Source of the DNA: Flavobacterium agri
GTDB taxonomy: Bacteria > Bacteroidota > Bacteroidia > Flavobacteriales > Flavobacteriaceae
Reading direction: 5' to 3'
Length of the DNA: 64,000 nucleotides
Assembly (NCBI RefSeq): GCF_013401995.1
Contig: NZ_JACBJI010000001.1
Location: 140,353-204,352 of the forward strand
Shown here: piece by piece, positions 8,506-17,428 of the stretch
Numbering within the stretch: position 1 is the stretch's first letter
Layout of the letters: each line of letters opens with the position of its first letter
Notes under the pieces: generated by a model
What the model was told of the DNA's origin: nothing
Seen by the model: the letters and a program-made list of their open reading frames with translations, nothing else
The model's database searches: none
Made by a program: the position numbers and the translations under genes

Positions 8506-9720
8506 TTATTGTTTTCTTTCTAATAATGCCATATAAAACCCGTCGAATCCCGATTCTGAGGCCAGGATTTTCTCGTCTTTCACAAAGGTAAAGTTTTTGC
8601 CCGCGTCCGTCGTTAAGAAACGCTTAATTTGATCTTGATTTTCAGATGGTAACACCGAACAGGTCGCGTATACCAACTTTCCTCCGGGTTTTACCATTCG
8701 CGAGTAGCTTTCGAGCACTTCAGATTGCACTTTGCGGATGTTGTCGATGAATTCCGGTTGTAGTTTCCACTTCGCGTCGGGATTCCTTTTGAGTACGCCA
8801 AGTCCGCTGCAAGGCGCATCAATCAACACGCGGTCTGCCTTTTCCTGTAGCTTTTTGATGACTTTCGTCGAATCGATGATGCGGTATTCGATATTGAATG
8901 CGCTGTTGCGTTTGGCGCGAAGTTTCAATTGCTTGAGTTTGCTTTCGTAAAGGTCCATCGCGATAAGCTGGCCTTTGTTTTCCATCAGAGACGCCAAATG
9001 CAGCGTTTTTCCTCCGGCTCCGGCACACGCATCAACGACGCGCATTCCGGGTTTGACGTCGAGTAGGGGCGCGACCAACTGAGAACTGGCGTCCTGAACC
9101 TCGAAAAGACCTTGTTTGAAAGCATCCGTAAGGAACACATTGGCGCGTTCTTTCAAAACCAAAGCATCGGCCTGGTCTTTAAGGTATTCGGTCTCTATGT
9201 TGAGATCCATGAGGATGGCGCGTAGTTTTTCCTTCGTCGTCTTGAGCGTATTGACGCGCAGGATCACTTTTGCGGGTTGGTTCTGGGCATGGATTTCTTT
9301 CGCCCATTTTTCTTCACCGAGTTCTTTCACGCCCAATTCGTCCATCCAATCGGGAATGGATTCCTTGAGCCTGCGGTTTTTGGAAAGTTCGTCGAAACGG
9401 CCTTTTATCTTGCGCTCCGGTGTGCCTTGCAATTGCGTCCAGTCTGGAATCGTATAGCCGCGAAGTACAGCCCAAACGGCAAAAACACGCCACAAGTTAT
9501 CGCGGTCGAACGGTTCTTTCACTTCGGCGATTTCGGCGTAAAGCCTTTTCCATCGCACGATCTCGTATATGGTTTCGGCTACGAACTTGCGGTCGGCGCT
9601 TCCCCAACGCTTGTCTTTCTTGAGTGCGCGGGCTACGACCTTATCGGCGTACTCGCCTTCGTTGAAGATCGCGTTCAGGGAATCGATTGTCGTGTAAACC
9701 AGGTTTCGGTGTAGTCTCAT
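8506..9720 (-). CDS. RsmB-like rRNA cytosine-C5 methyltransferase
   Basis: A 404-residue SAM-dependent RNA m5C methyltransferase of the RsmB/NOL1-NOP2-Sun family. An N-terminal helical NusB-like region (about 1-140) precedes the Rossmann domain, with SAM motif DACAGAGGKTLHLA, VLIDAPCSGLGVLKRNPD (motif IV Cys) and YATCSVLPSENQ (motif VI, catalytic Cys). The usual target is C967 of 16S rRNA, but RsmF-type targets cannot be excluded. The ATG start MRLHRNLVY is typical for Bacteroidota homologues. It precedes the second endonuclease gene by 9 bases. Confidence 0.88.
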   Translation of the reverse strand: MRLHRNLVYTTIDSLNAIFNEGEYADKVVARALKKDKRWGSADRKFVAETIYEIVRWKRLYAEIAEVKEPFDRDNLWRVFAVWAVLRGYTIPDWTQLQGTPERKIKGRFDELSKNRRLKESIPDWMDELGVKELGEEKWAKEIHAQNQPAKVILRVNTLKTTKEKLRAILMDLNIETEYLKDQADALVLKERANVFLTDAFKQGLFEVQDASSQLVAPLLDVKPGMRVVDACAGAGGKTLHLASLMENKGQLIAMDLYESKLKQLKLRAKRNSAFNIEYRIIDSTKVIKKLQEKADRVLIDAPCSGLGVLKRNPDAKWKLQPEFIDNIRKVQSEVLESYSRMVKPGGKLVYATCSVLPSENQDQIKRFLTTDAGKNFTFVKDEKILASESGFDGFYMALLERKQ

Positions 9721-9750
9721 TTTCGAAAATTGAGGGGCAAAGGTATCGCA

Positions 9751-9785
9751 AAAAAATCCCTAAATGTGCGTTTAGGGAATTTTTA
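9751..9785 (-). terminator. Terminator after kup
   Basis: TCCCTAAA and TTTAGGGA form a perfect 8-bp stem with a 6-base loop; both sides carry A/T runs, so it works on the minus strand for kup. It separates kup from the methyltransferase gene. Confidence 0.85.
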
Positions 9786-9799
9786 GCTATTTGGGAATG

Positions 9800-11773
9800 T
9801 TATTCTTTGTTTTTGTAGACGCGGGTAAGTTCCATCTTTTCAGGCGGATGCAGCAAAAGCGGGAATTTCTCGACTTTTACCGAACTGCTGTCGAGTCCGA
9901 ACGCTTTCTCTTCAGACAAACTGAACTTCTTCATTGCGAAATAGGTGTTCATGATGACTTTCTCGTCGAAGCCCAGATCGCTTTCGTTCGACAGGAATTT
10001 TTCTGAAAGCACGAATTTGAAATCGCCCACGATGTTGTTCCGGTTCAATGATTCGTAACGGCTCGTCACGTCCACTTCGCCTTTTTGTACCATGTCGCGC
10101 AACACTTCCTTGAACATCATCGAGATGCGCGTCGGTTCGCGGAATCCGAGGTTGAAATCGATGCGGAACAGATCGTCCTTGATGATTTCGGTAACTTTAT
10201 ATTCGCGTTTGTACGGTTCGTTGAGGATGTTTACGTGCACAAGCCAGTAAATGTCGGCGCGCTTCGGACGTTTCTGCAAAATCGAGATCATCACTTTTTC
10301 CTCGATTTCGTCGGTGCGGTTCGCATTGGTCATATAAACCAGGTGCGTGGCGTATTTCGGGATTGATAGGTCGACGCTGAGTTCGGCCAAAACTTTCTTG
10401 TATTCTTCGATCTTGACGAATTTCGTATAGTTCTTCGAGATTTTCTTGGCTTTGTTCCAGGTGGCCATCACGCCGATCAAAATACAGGTGATGAAAAGAG
10501 AGACATAACCTCCGTGTGGGAATTTGTCGAGGTTCGCGACCAGGAATCCGCCTTCGATTGCGAGATAAATCGTGATGATTGGAGAGAAAATGTACCACGG
10601 CAGGCGCTTCATGATCATGTAATAGTTCAAAAGGATTGTGGTCATGATCATACACAGTACGATTGCCAAACCATAAGCCGCCTCCATGTTTTTCGATTCC
10701 TTGAAGTGAAGCACGACGCCGATACATCCGAAAAGCAACAACCAGTTTATCGACGGGATGTAAAGCTGTCCTTTGAGTTCGGTCGGATACTTGATTTTCA
10801 CTTTAGGCCAGAAACTCAAACGCATGGCCTCGTTGATGAGCGTGAACGAACCGCTGATCAACGCTTGCGACGCAATAACCGCAGCCATAGTCGCGATTAC
10901 GATTCCAAACGGCTTGAACCAGTCGGCCATCACGAGATAGAACGGGTTTCCGAAATCGCCGCCCAAAGCCTGAAGTGTCTGTCCTTCGTGTTGGATCAGG
11001 TAAGCAGCCTGTCCGAAATAGTTCAGGACCAATGTAGCTTTTACGAAAATCCAGCTGATGCGGATGTTTTTACGGCCGCAGTGACCCATGTCGGAATACA
11101 ACGCCTCGGCACCCGTCGTACATAGGAATACGAATCCGAGCACGTAAAACCCGTCGGGATGAATCATCAACAATTCATACGCATAATACGGGTTCAAGGC
11201 TTTGAAAACCTCGAAGTTGCCCACGATTTGTATAATACCCAAAACGCCGAGCATCCCGAACCAAATCAGCATCATAGGCGCGAAAAACTTGCCTACGAGC
11301 TTGGTTCCGAATTGTTGTATGATGAAAAGTATGACCAAAATCCCGATTACGATCGGAACGGTATTCAACCCCGGATAGAATGTACGGATTCCTTCGACCG
11401 CAGATGAAACCGAAATCGGAGGCGTGATGATCCCGTCGGCCAAAAGCGCAGATCCACCAATGATAGCCGGAACGATAAGCCATTTGACTTTAGTGCGTTT
11501 CACCAATGCGTAAAGCGCAAAAATCCCGCCTTCGCCGTGGTTATCGGCACTCAAGGTAATGATGACGTATTTTAAGGTGGTTTGTAAAGTGAGCGTCCAG
11601 AAGATGCAGGAAATTCCGCCCAGGACAATATCCCTGTTGATGGCGTGCTCACCTATGATGGCTTTCATTACGTAAAGTGGAGAAGTTCCGATGTCACCGT
11701 AAATGATGCCTAGGGTAATCAAAAGGCCCGCGAACGTTAGTTTGTTGTGAAGGCCGTGGTGTTGTGCACTCAT
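9800..11773 (-). CDS. kup: KUP-family potassium uptake permease
   Basis: A 657-residue low-affinity K+/H+ symporter of the inner membrane. The N-terminal family signature GIIYGDIGTSPLYVMKAI is intact (about 19-36), with further conserved segments DNHGEGGIFALYAL and LADGIITPPISVSSAVEG. About twelve membrane helices fill residues 15-455 and a cytosolic domain of about 200 residues follows. Length is normal. It is a single transcription unit bounded by terminators on both sides; no riboswitch-like leader is evident. Confidence 0.95.
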   Translation of the reverse strand: MSAQHHGLHNKLTFAGLLITLGIIYGDIGTSPLYVMKAIIGEHAINRDIVLGGISCIFWTLTLQTTLKYVIITLSADNHGEGGIFALYALVKRTKVKWLIVPAIIGGSALLADGIITPPISVSSAVEGIRTFYPGLNTVPIVIGILVILFIIQQFGTKLVGKFFAPMMLIWFGMLGVLGIIQIVGNFEVFKALNPYYAYELLMIHPDGFYVLGFVFLCTTGAEALYSDMGHCGRKNIRISWIFVKATLVLNYFGQAAYLIQHEGQTLQALGGDFGNPFYLVMADWFKPFGIVIATMAAVIASQALISGSFTLINEAMRLSFWPKVKIKYPTELKGQLYIPSINWLLLFGCIGVVLHFKESKNMEAAYGLAIVLCMIMTTILLNYYMIMKRLPWYIFSPIITIYLAIEGGFLVANLDKFPHGGYVSLFITCILIGVMATWNKAKKISKNYTKFVKIEEYKKVLAELSVDLSIPKYATHLVYMTNANRTDEIEEKVMISILQKRPKRADIYWLVHVNILNEPYKREYKVTEIIKDDLFRIDFNLGFREPTRISMMFKEVLRDMVQKGEVDVTSRYESLNRNNIVGDFKFVLSEKFLSNESDLGFDEKVIMNTYFAMKKFSLSEEKAFGLDSSSVKVEKFPLLLHPPEKMELTRVYKNKE

Positions 11774-11856
11774 GATTTCGTCAAAACATAAAGGGGCAAA
11801 GTTATGATTATTAAACAGATTACAACTAATAGTGCGGCGTTATTTTTAACAGTCTC

Positions 11857-11893
11857 AAAAAACGGAAGCACCACCGGTTTGGTGATGCTTCCG
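11857..11893 (-). terminator. Terminator after the Arg-rich protein gene
   Basis: CGGAAGCA and TGCTTCCG form an 8-bp stem extended by CCACC/GGTG pairing, followed on the minus strand by six T. It lies just past the gene that stops at 11917. Confidence 0.85.
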
Positions 11894-11916
11894 CCAAATA
11901 TATTAGGGTTGTGAAT

Positions 11917-13251
11917 TTAGTCGCGTCCTCGTCCGCCGCCGTGGCCTCTGTCGCCGCCGCCGTTTCCACGGGGTTGTTCCATTCTTGGGGCAGATTGACG
12001 TTCCACTCTTGGAGCGGATTGACGCTCTACTCGCGGAGCAGATTGTCTTTCCATTCGTGGAGCCGACTGTCGTTCCATTCTTGGTACTGCTTGTCGTTCT
12101 GCTCTTGGTGCCGATTCGCGTTGCGGTTGCGAGCGTTCCATTCTTGGTGTTTCGTTGCGTTCCGCGCGGTTCGGCTGATTGTCGCGGGTTACCGAACGCG
12201 GTGTCGATGTGCTTCTGGTTTCGCTTCTCTGGCCAGCGTTGTCACGTGTCCTTACTTCATTCGATTCGCGGTTGCGCACAGATGTATTGTCACGTGTGGC
12301 GTTTCTTACCGAACCTTCACGTCCGCCGTTCGGGTTGGAACGCGTCGGATAATCACGTGTCGCATTTCTTACAGTTCCCGATTCGTTGCTGCGTGTGCTT
12401 CTGCCTCCTTCATTTCGTGTGGCACGTGTTCCTTCGGTTCTTGTGCCGCGTGTAGCTTCGGTTCTCGTAGCGTTGTTGCCTCTTATGCCTTCGTTGCGTG
12501 TGCCTCGGTCAAGTCTGCGTGTCTTGTCGAGTTCGTGACGGTTGGCGACATTGGCGTGACGTTGGTTGAACGAACGTTCCGGATAACGTCTTGCGTAAGC
12601 GTCCGAACGACGTCCACTGTACATGGCTGCCGCGGTACGGCTACGTCTTACATTCACGTAATTGTAATGGTTGTGTACGTTGATGTGAACATGCACATGG
12701 TTTCTGTAACGGTAGATAGGCATCGGATGCCAAACATGCCAGTAGTGTGGGTAATATCCCCAATACCAAGTCGATACGTAAGGACGATAACCGACGGTCC
12801 ACCAAAAGTCAAAGAATACAGGTCGGGCCACATAAACCGGCTCGTAAATGTAGTTCGGACCGTACATATACACATCACCGACCACTTGGACCTGAACGTC
12901 GTTTCCTCGTCTTTCGACTTCGATCGTCGCTACGTCCTGATAAACATCGCGGTCCAAAACGGCCTGAAGGATCACAAGTCTCGTGTTGTCCTGAGTCGAT
13001 TCTATCACGCGGATGTAGTCGACCTCGTTGTCGTTGTTCAAATCGAGGTTCGAAATCTGGGCGTCCGGATCGTTAAGGCGTTGCTCGAAATCCTCAAGGT
13101 TGCGCGAGTCCCCAAAAATGGAAGCCACGGCTTTAAGATCGAGGTTGTCGCTCACGTCATAATTGGTTGCCGTAACCGTGGTCCGGTCTTGGGCGAATGC
13201 CCCTGCTGCGACGAACAGGGATAAAAACGAGTATATTATTTTGGTTTTCAT
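11917..13251 (-). CDS. Secreted protein with Arg-rich repetitive C-terminus
   Basis: A 444-residue exported protein of unknown function. A signal peptide (1-21, ending GAFAQ) precedes a conserved domain (about 25-200) with an aromatic region rich in Tyr/Trp/His (WYWGYYPHYWHVWHPMPIYR). The second half is low-complexity and strongly basic (Arg, Ser, Thr, Asn), ending in about six ERQSAPR-type octapeptide repeats and a Gly-rich tail. This architecture recurs in Bacteroidota proteins without an assigned role. The ATG at 13251 is chosen because the signal peptide begins there. The basic tail might bind nucleic acid, polysaccharide or membrane surfaces; this is speculation. Confidence 0.75.
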   Translation of the reverse strand: MKTKIIYSFLSLFVAAGAFAQDRTTVTATNYDVSDNLDLKAVASIFGDSRNLEDFEQRLNDPDAQISNLDLNNDNEVDYIRVIESTQDNTRLVILQAVLDRDVYQDVATIEVERRGNDVQVQVVGDVYMYGPNYIYEPVYVARPVFFDFWWTVGYRPYVSTWYWGYYPHYWHVWHPMPIYRYRNHVHVHINVHNHYNYVNVRRSRTAAAMYSGRRSDAYARRYPERSFNQRHANVANRHELDKTRRLDRGTRNEGIRGNNATRTEATRGTRTEGTRATRNEGGRSTRSNESGTVRNATRDYPTRSNPNGGREGSVRNATRDNTSVRNRESNEVRTRDNAGQRSETRSTSTPRSVTRDNQPNRAERNETPRMERSQPQRESAPRAERQAVPRMERQSAPRMERQSAPRVERQSAPRVERQSAPRMEQPRGNGGGDRGHGGGRGRD

Positions 13252-13379
13252 GATCGGGTGAATTTTTTGGTTTCTGAATTCGGGAAGCGGAAATCCAAAC
13301 ACTGTGCCAAAAAAATGCTACCTGTTCCGCAACCCGATTTTTTGACTAACTTTAGGTACGAAAGTTACCCCATTCCAAT

Positions 13380-14420
13380 ATGAAATATCTTACAGCATTT
13401 TGGCTAATGTTCTTGTTTTTTGCAGGAAACACAAACCGTTCGACCGCAGTCCAATACACGAAGGTCCAAATCGACACTTTGTTCGCCGGAAACTTTTCGA
13501 GCCGCGCGATCCTTATCGACGGGAATAAAATCTGGTACGGAGCCGACCGTTCGCGTTACGGTTATTACGACCTCGAAACCAAAAAGAACGTATCGAAGTC
13601 GTTTTCTCCGGATACGCTCGAATTCCGCAGCATCGCATCCACATCCAAAAACATTTTTCTGCTCAACGCCGGAAGCCCTGCATTTTTGCTCAGGGTTGAT
13701 AAAACTTCAGGAAATGCCGAAGTCGTGCACAACGATCCCAACAAAAAGATTTTTTACGACAGCATGCGCTTCTGGAACGAGTCGGAAGGCATTGCGATGG
13801 GCGATCCCGTCGAAAATTGCCTGAGTGTGCTCATTACAAGGGATGCCGGAAATTCATGGGAGAAAATCCCGTGTTCCAAATTGCCGAAAACCGAAGAAGG
13901 AGAAGCCGCTTTTGCCGCCTCGAACACGAACGTCATCGTAAAAGGGACGAATACCTGGATCGCAACCGGCGGAAAAAAAGCGCGTGTGCTGTTTTCGCCC
14001 GATAAAGGCAAAAGTTGGTCGATTTACGATACGCCGATCGTCAGCGGTAAATCGATGACCGGAATTTTCACCGCCGATTTCTACGATGCCAAAACCGGAA
14101 TCGCAGCCGGTGGCGATTACGAACGCCAGAACCGCAACCAGGAAAACAAGGCCGTCACGCATGACGGTGGCAAAACCTGGGAATTGATCGCCGAGAACAA
14201 AGCGTTCGGATATGCTTCCTGCGTACAATATGTTCCGCATTCGAAAGGCTTGGGAATCGCAAGCGTCGGCGCTTCGGGTTTATATTATTCGGCCGATGGC
14301 GGAAAGGAGTGGAAGCAACTGCACAACGATTATTCGCTTTTCACGATACGCTTCAAAGACGACAGCACTGCTTTTGCTGCAGGAAAAGGCAAAATAGTCC
14401 GCATCCGTTTCAAAAAATAA
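13380..14420 (+). CDS. YCF48/BNR-repeat beta-propeller protein
   Basis: A 346-residue exported protein with N-terminal hydrophobic signal (1-20) and repeated propeller blades bearing Asp-box-like motifs: SPDKGKSWSIYD, THDGGKTWELIAE, SADGGKEWKQL, TRDAGNSWEKI. These resemble the photosystem II stability factor YCF48/HCF136 and sialidase BNR repeats; in non-photosynthetic Bacteroidota the function is unknown. It is often annotated as an oxidoreductase without clear evidence. It is a single gene divergent from the Arg-rich protein and followed by a hairpin. Confidence 0.8.
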   Translation: MKYLTAFWLMFLFFAGNTNRSTAVQYTKVQIDTLFAGNFSSRAILIDGNKIWYGADRSRYGYYDLETKKNVSKSFSPDTLEFRSIASTSKNIFLLNAGSPAFLLRVDKTSGNAEVVHNDPNKKIFYDSMRFWNESEGIAMGDPVENCLSVLITRDAGNSWEKIPCSKLPKTEEGEAAFAASNTNVIVKGTNTWIATGGKKARVLFSPDKGKSWSIYDTPIVSGKSMTGIFTADFYDAKTGIAAGGDYERQNRNQENKAVTHDGGKTWELIAENKAFGYASCVQYVPHSKGLGIASVGASGLYYSADGGKEWKQLHNDYSLFTIRFKDDSTAFAAGKGKIVRIRFKK

Positions 14421-14448
14421 GGAGCCTAAATAAGACTCCTTTTGTTTG
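14419..14448 (+). terminator. Weak terminator, convergent genes
   Basis: AAGGAG and CTCCTT form a 6-bp stem with an 11-base loop and a T-rich tail, starting on the stop codon of the YCF48-like gene and ending before the convergent Spy-like gene. Confidence 0.5.
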
Positions 14449-14456
14449 CTTGGTTT

Positions 14457-14912
14457 TTAATCGCGTTTCTTTCTGTATTGCTGCAACAGTTTTTTATTGA
14501 AGTCTTCCTCGGCTTTTTTGAGTTTGATGATTTTTAACGGACCGATTACCGGTTTCAAATCTGATATCAGCTTTTTCTTCAACTGATAGAGTTCGGCTTC
14601 GGTGCTTTCCATTTGTGCGAGCAGCGCCGAAGCTTCTTTTTCGCTCATTTTTTCGATGGCTCCGTCGTCCATGCGTTTGCGGAAAGCGCCCATTTTTTCC
14701 TTGCGGAGTTCGAATTGTTTGTCGTCGAAGGCATTGTAGATCGGCCAAAATTTTTCGGCTTCATCCGACGTCAGCTGAAGCTGTTCGGTGATGAACGCCA
14801 CTTTAAGTGTTTTGATCTGCTCTTTCTTCTCCTTCAAAAGTCCTCCGCCTTGTGCAAAAATGCCATACGAAATCAGGACGAGCAAAAGCGTTAAGATGTT
14901 TTTCGTTTTCAT
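14457..14912 (-). CDS. Periplasmic Spy/CpxP-like sensor protein
   Basis: A 151-residue exported helical protein. A signal peptide (about 1-20, GIFAQ) is followed by a long, highly charged all-helical region with LQLTSDEAEKFWPIYNAF, reminiscent of the LTxxQ motifs of Spy/CpxP and of zinc-resistance-associated proteins that sense envelope stress for ECF sigma factors. It is the third gene of an operon: sigma factor, membrane protein, this protein, separated by 24 and 6 bases. The context supports a role as envelope sensor or sigma-regulating partner. Confidence 0.75.
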   Translation of the reverse strand: MKTKNILTLLLVLISYGIFAQGGGLLKEKKEQIKTLKVAFITEQLQLTSDEAEKFWPIYNAFDDKQFELRKEKMGAFRKRMDDGAIEKMSEKEASALLAQMESTEAELYQLKKKLISDLKPVIGPLKIIKLKKAEEDFNKKLLQQYRKKRD

Positions 14913-14918
14913 ATCGTC

Positions 14919-15341
14919 TTATTCTGTTATGATGTGTTCGATGTTGTTTCCGTAAAGTTGGTATTCTATGGCTTCATCCGAAACCGGCAATTCGCTTTGT
15001 TCCTGTAATTTCTGGATATCTTCAGGCTCGAGAACCGTAAGCAAATCGAATTGGTTGAGTCCCGATTCGTACGCAAGATAATGCTCAAGCGCCGCGTCTT
15101 CTATATTTTCGGATGGTTTGGTGAGCAAATTGTACAACGGGATCATCAATGCGAGCACCAGAATAGCGGCGACCGCGTAAATGGTTTTGCGATGGCGTGT
15201 AAAAAGCGGAATCACTTTGGGTTCCGTTGCCATAAGTCGCGCCATGACTTGGTCTTCCAATCCGTCGAAATAACCGTCGGGCGTTTTGAAGCCGCTGTCG
15301 TGGCGAGGTCCGTTCTCTAAATCGAATGAGTTCATATGCAT
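14919..15341 (-). CDS. Single-pass membrane protein, putative anti-sigma factor
   Basis: A 140-residue protein with an N-terminal cytosolic segment (PDGYFDGLEDQVMARL, about 22-37), one membrane helix near 55-73 and an acidic extracytoplasmic tail. The short GYFDGLEDQVMARL segment is common in Bacteroidota proteins encoded after ECF sigma genes, where it probably contacts the sigma factor. It does not match a classical zinc anti-sigma domain. Starts at 15341 or 15335 (MHM) are both possible. Confidence 0.65.
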   Translation of the reverse strand: MHMNSFDLENGPRHDSGFKTPDGYFDGLEDQVMARLMATEPKVIPLFTRHRKTIYAVAAILVLALMIPLYNLLTKPSENIEDAALEHYLAYESGLNQFDLLTVLEPEDIQKLQEQSELPVSDEAIEYQLYGNNIEHIITE

Positions 15342-15365
15342 TTGACTTTTAATTTTACACAGGGT

Positions 15366-15905
15366 TTAATTTCCCTTTACGTATTCTTCTATTTTCTTGA
15401 CCGCATGGTGATAGGACGCTTTGAGCGCGCCTACCGAGGTGCCGAGTACATCCGAGATGTCTTCGTATTTCATTTCCTGGTAATATTTCATCTTGAACAC
15501 CAATTGCTGTTTTTCGGGCAATAAGGCGACCGCTTTCTGGAGTTTGAGTTCGATTTCGGATCCGTCGTAATGGATGTCGGCCTGCAGGTTCTCGACCATT
15601 TTCGATTGCAAAGCCTCGCTGCCGATACCGCTTTTACGCGCTTTCTGGTTCAAAAAAGTGATGGCTTCGTTGGTCGCGATGCGGTACATCCACGAAAACA
15701 ATTTGCTTTCGCCCTTGAACCCCGAAAGGAACTGGAAAACCTTCACGAATGTGTTCTGCAACACGTCGTCGGCATCGTCGTGATCGATCACGATGCTTCG
15801 GATATGGCTGTACAACGGACGCTTATACTCATGCATAAGCTGCCGGAACGCCTCGTTTTGCGTCTTCGGGTCGAGCAATCGTTTTATGAACTCCTGTTCT
15901 TCCAA
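15366..15905 (-). CDS. ECF-type RNA polymerase sigma factor
   Basis: A 179-residue sigma-70 family factor with only regions 2 and 4. Region 2 includes the DDADDVLQNTFVKVFQFLSGF core (about 40-60) and WMYRIATNEAITFLN; region 4 (about 120-170) has LLPEKQQLVFKMKYYQEMKY and a helix-turn-helix EDISDVLGTSVGALKASYHH. The frame is closed by a stop 45 bases upstream and contains no ATG, so translation starts at TTG (15903-15905), giving MEEQEFIKRLLDP as in homologues. It heads the sigma/membrane/sensor operon. Confidence 0.9.
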   Translation of the reverse strand: MEEQEFIKRLLDPKTQNEAFRQLMHEYKRPLYSHIRSIVIDHDDADDVLQNTFVKVFQFLSGFKGESKLFSWMYRIATNEAITFLNQKARKSGIGSEALQSKMVENLQADIHYDGSEIELKLQKAVALLPEKQQLVFKMKYYQEMKYEDISDVLGTSVGALKASYHHAVKKIEEYVKGN

Positions 15906-15963
15906 TTTAGCGATTTGTGGGTTAGAATAGGATTTTGGGCGAAGGTTTAATCGCGGTCGGATG

Positions 15964-16007
15964 TAAAAAACAGCATCACTGGATCGAGAATTCGTCCGTG
16001 CTGTTTT
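15964..16007 (-). terminator. Terminator overlapping the end of the SRPBCC gene
   Basis: On the minus strand AAAACAGCA and TGCTGTTTT form a 9-bp stem, followed by T-run. The 5' arm and loop are coding: the stop codon (15976-15978) lies inside the hairpin loop. Overlap of a terminator with the last codons is uncommon here. Confidence 0.7.
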
Positions 16008-17079
16008 CGGCAGGTTTTGGCTCGACGGGTTGTCGCGTGACGGCCGGTTTCGGTGGCTGCGCGATCGATCGTATCGGAAAATAGATGTGCGTTACCCATT
16101 TTGACGGGCTTTTCGTGTCTTCTATGTTTTTGTTGAGCACTTCGATCACACGAATGTTCGGATCGCGTTCGAGTTTGGCTTTCGAAATATAATCCGAAGC
16201 GCGTTGCCAAGCCTCGGGTCGGTGCGAATAATCGCCGTTGAGCGTGACTTTGATCGACTTCATCGCATCGAATTCCCCGAATGAAATGTCGCTTCCGGGA
16301 GCCGTCCTGATTTCGTCCTTTACCGGCATACATACCGAAAAGCGCGTCAATCCGTTTGCCGTATCGTACGAATGATAAAGGATAAAAGGTTTTCCGTAAG
16401 CCGAAATGTCGTTTTTGCGAAAGAAGAACTGCATTTTCGAAAGCATGATGCGCATGTTTTTCGGAGCGTTCGCGATCGTGCTTAAAATGGTCTTTTTCAG
16501 GAATTTCGAGCCGCTTTTGTACACCGTTCCGTTTTCTGAAATCGAATAGGTGTTGACTTCGTAAACCAGCGTCTTGTCGAGATTGGCAAGGCTTTGCTCG
16601 TTCATCGCGCCCAACATCCGCTCGAGCCCGCCTTTTGCCACCGATTGCACTTTGTACCAGAAGTTGACTTTTCCTTTGGTTTTCCAGGTGACTTTGGTGC
16701 CGCCGACCACATCTTCGAATTTCCATGAGATTTCCGATGGCGAACCGTTGAATTCCATCTTCTGGAACAAACTGTCGTTGTCTTTTGCGAAATAAGTGGC
16801 TATTTTTCCTTCTCCGTCGCCCGATTTCCATGAAGCCGAACCGCCTTTTCCCGAAGTGACCGCCGGAAAGGTGAATTTAGCCGAAGCGTCGTCTTTTGCC
16901 CAGGCGATGAAATTTTCCCAGTTCCTGAAATCGTTCACATAACCATAGACGACGGAACGCGGCGATTTCACGACGCGCGAAGAAACGATCTCGTAATTAC
17001 CTTTCTGGGTCGCGACGAAAACGGTCACACCCACTAAAGCGAGTACGATGAGCAGGAAAATATATTTGAGTATCCGCAT
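15976..17079 (-). CDS. Membrane-anchored SRPBCC/GyrI-like protein
   Basis: A 367-residue protein with an N-terminal membrane anchor (about 4-23), an SRPBCC (START-like ligand-binding) domain at about 30-165 (SPRSVVYGYVNDFRNWENF), and a C-terminal region (about 205-330) resembling GyrI/AraC effector-binding domains (KVTLNGDYSHRPEAWQRASD, VTHIYFPI). Both domain types bind small hydrophobic ligands. No enzymatic residues are recognised. The Pro-rich tail is probably disordered. It is transcribed upstream of, but separated by a terminator from, the ECF sigma operon. Confidence 0.78.
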   Translation of the reverse strand: MRILKYIFLLIVLALVGVTVFVATQKGNYEIVSSRVVKSPRSVVYGYVNDFRNWENFIAWAKDDASAKFTFPAVTSGKGGSASWKSGDGEGKIATYFAKDNDSLFQKMEFNGSPSEISWKFEDVVGGTKVTWKTKGKVNFWYKVQSVAKGGLERMLGAMNEQSLANLDKTLVYEVNTYSISENGTVYKSGSKFLKKTILSTIANAPKNMRIMLSKMQFFFRKNDISAYGKPFILYHSYDTANGLTRFSVCMPVKDEIRTAPGSDISFGEFDAMKSIKVTLNGDYSHRPEAWQRASDYISKAKLERDPNIRVIEVLNKNIEDTKSPSKWVTHIYFPIRSIAQPPKPAVTRQPVEPKPAENSTDEFSIQ

Positions 17080-17160
17080 AGGAAAGGCAGGTCGTAGATT
17101 GTGGGTTAAAGTTATGAAACCGATTCCAAAACAAAAACCGATTTGGCTTTACGCCAACAA

Positions 17161-17349
17161 TTAATGCTTGAGGTAATATTTGATCGCGAACAAAGCGGCG
17201 ACGAACAGCAAGAATACGATCAATACACGGTAACTGCCTTTGTACATCTTATTGTGAAGCGCGGCGTCCCTTCTGTACATAACGATCGCGGCGATGATGA
17301 AGCACACTAAAAAAAGCCCTGCGAAAATGAGTTGACCTCTTGAAAACAT
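17161..17349 (-). CDS. Small two-helix membrane protein
   Basis: A 62-residue protein beginning MFSRGQLIFAG at 17349 with two membrane helices (about 7-24 and 41-57) separated by a basic loop (YRRDAALHNKMYKGSYR). Small proteins of this form are conserved in flavobacteria without a known function. Codons upstream to 17622 overlap the divergent MazG-like gene and are rejected. Confidence 0.75.
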   Translation of the reverse strand: MFSRGQLIFAGLFLVCFIIAAIVMYRRDAALHNKMYKGSYRVLIVFLLFVAALFAIKYYLKH

Positions 17350-17428
17350 TGTGTATAAATTTGTCGCAAATGTAGCCAAAGCAAAGCAGTAACGACCTAT
17401 TTTGCACTTGAAATTAAACGTTACGACC

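Noticed and set aside
11911..13224. 437-residue plus-strand frame opposite the Arg-rich gene
   Set aside because: It is a shadow of the Arg/Ser repeats on the other strand, rich in Ser/Cys/Trp with no domain.
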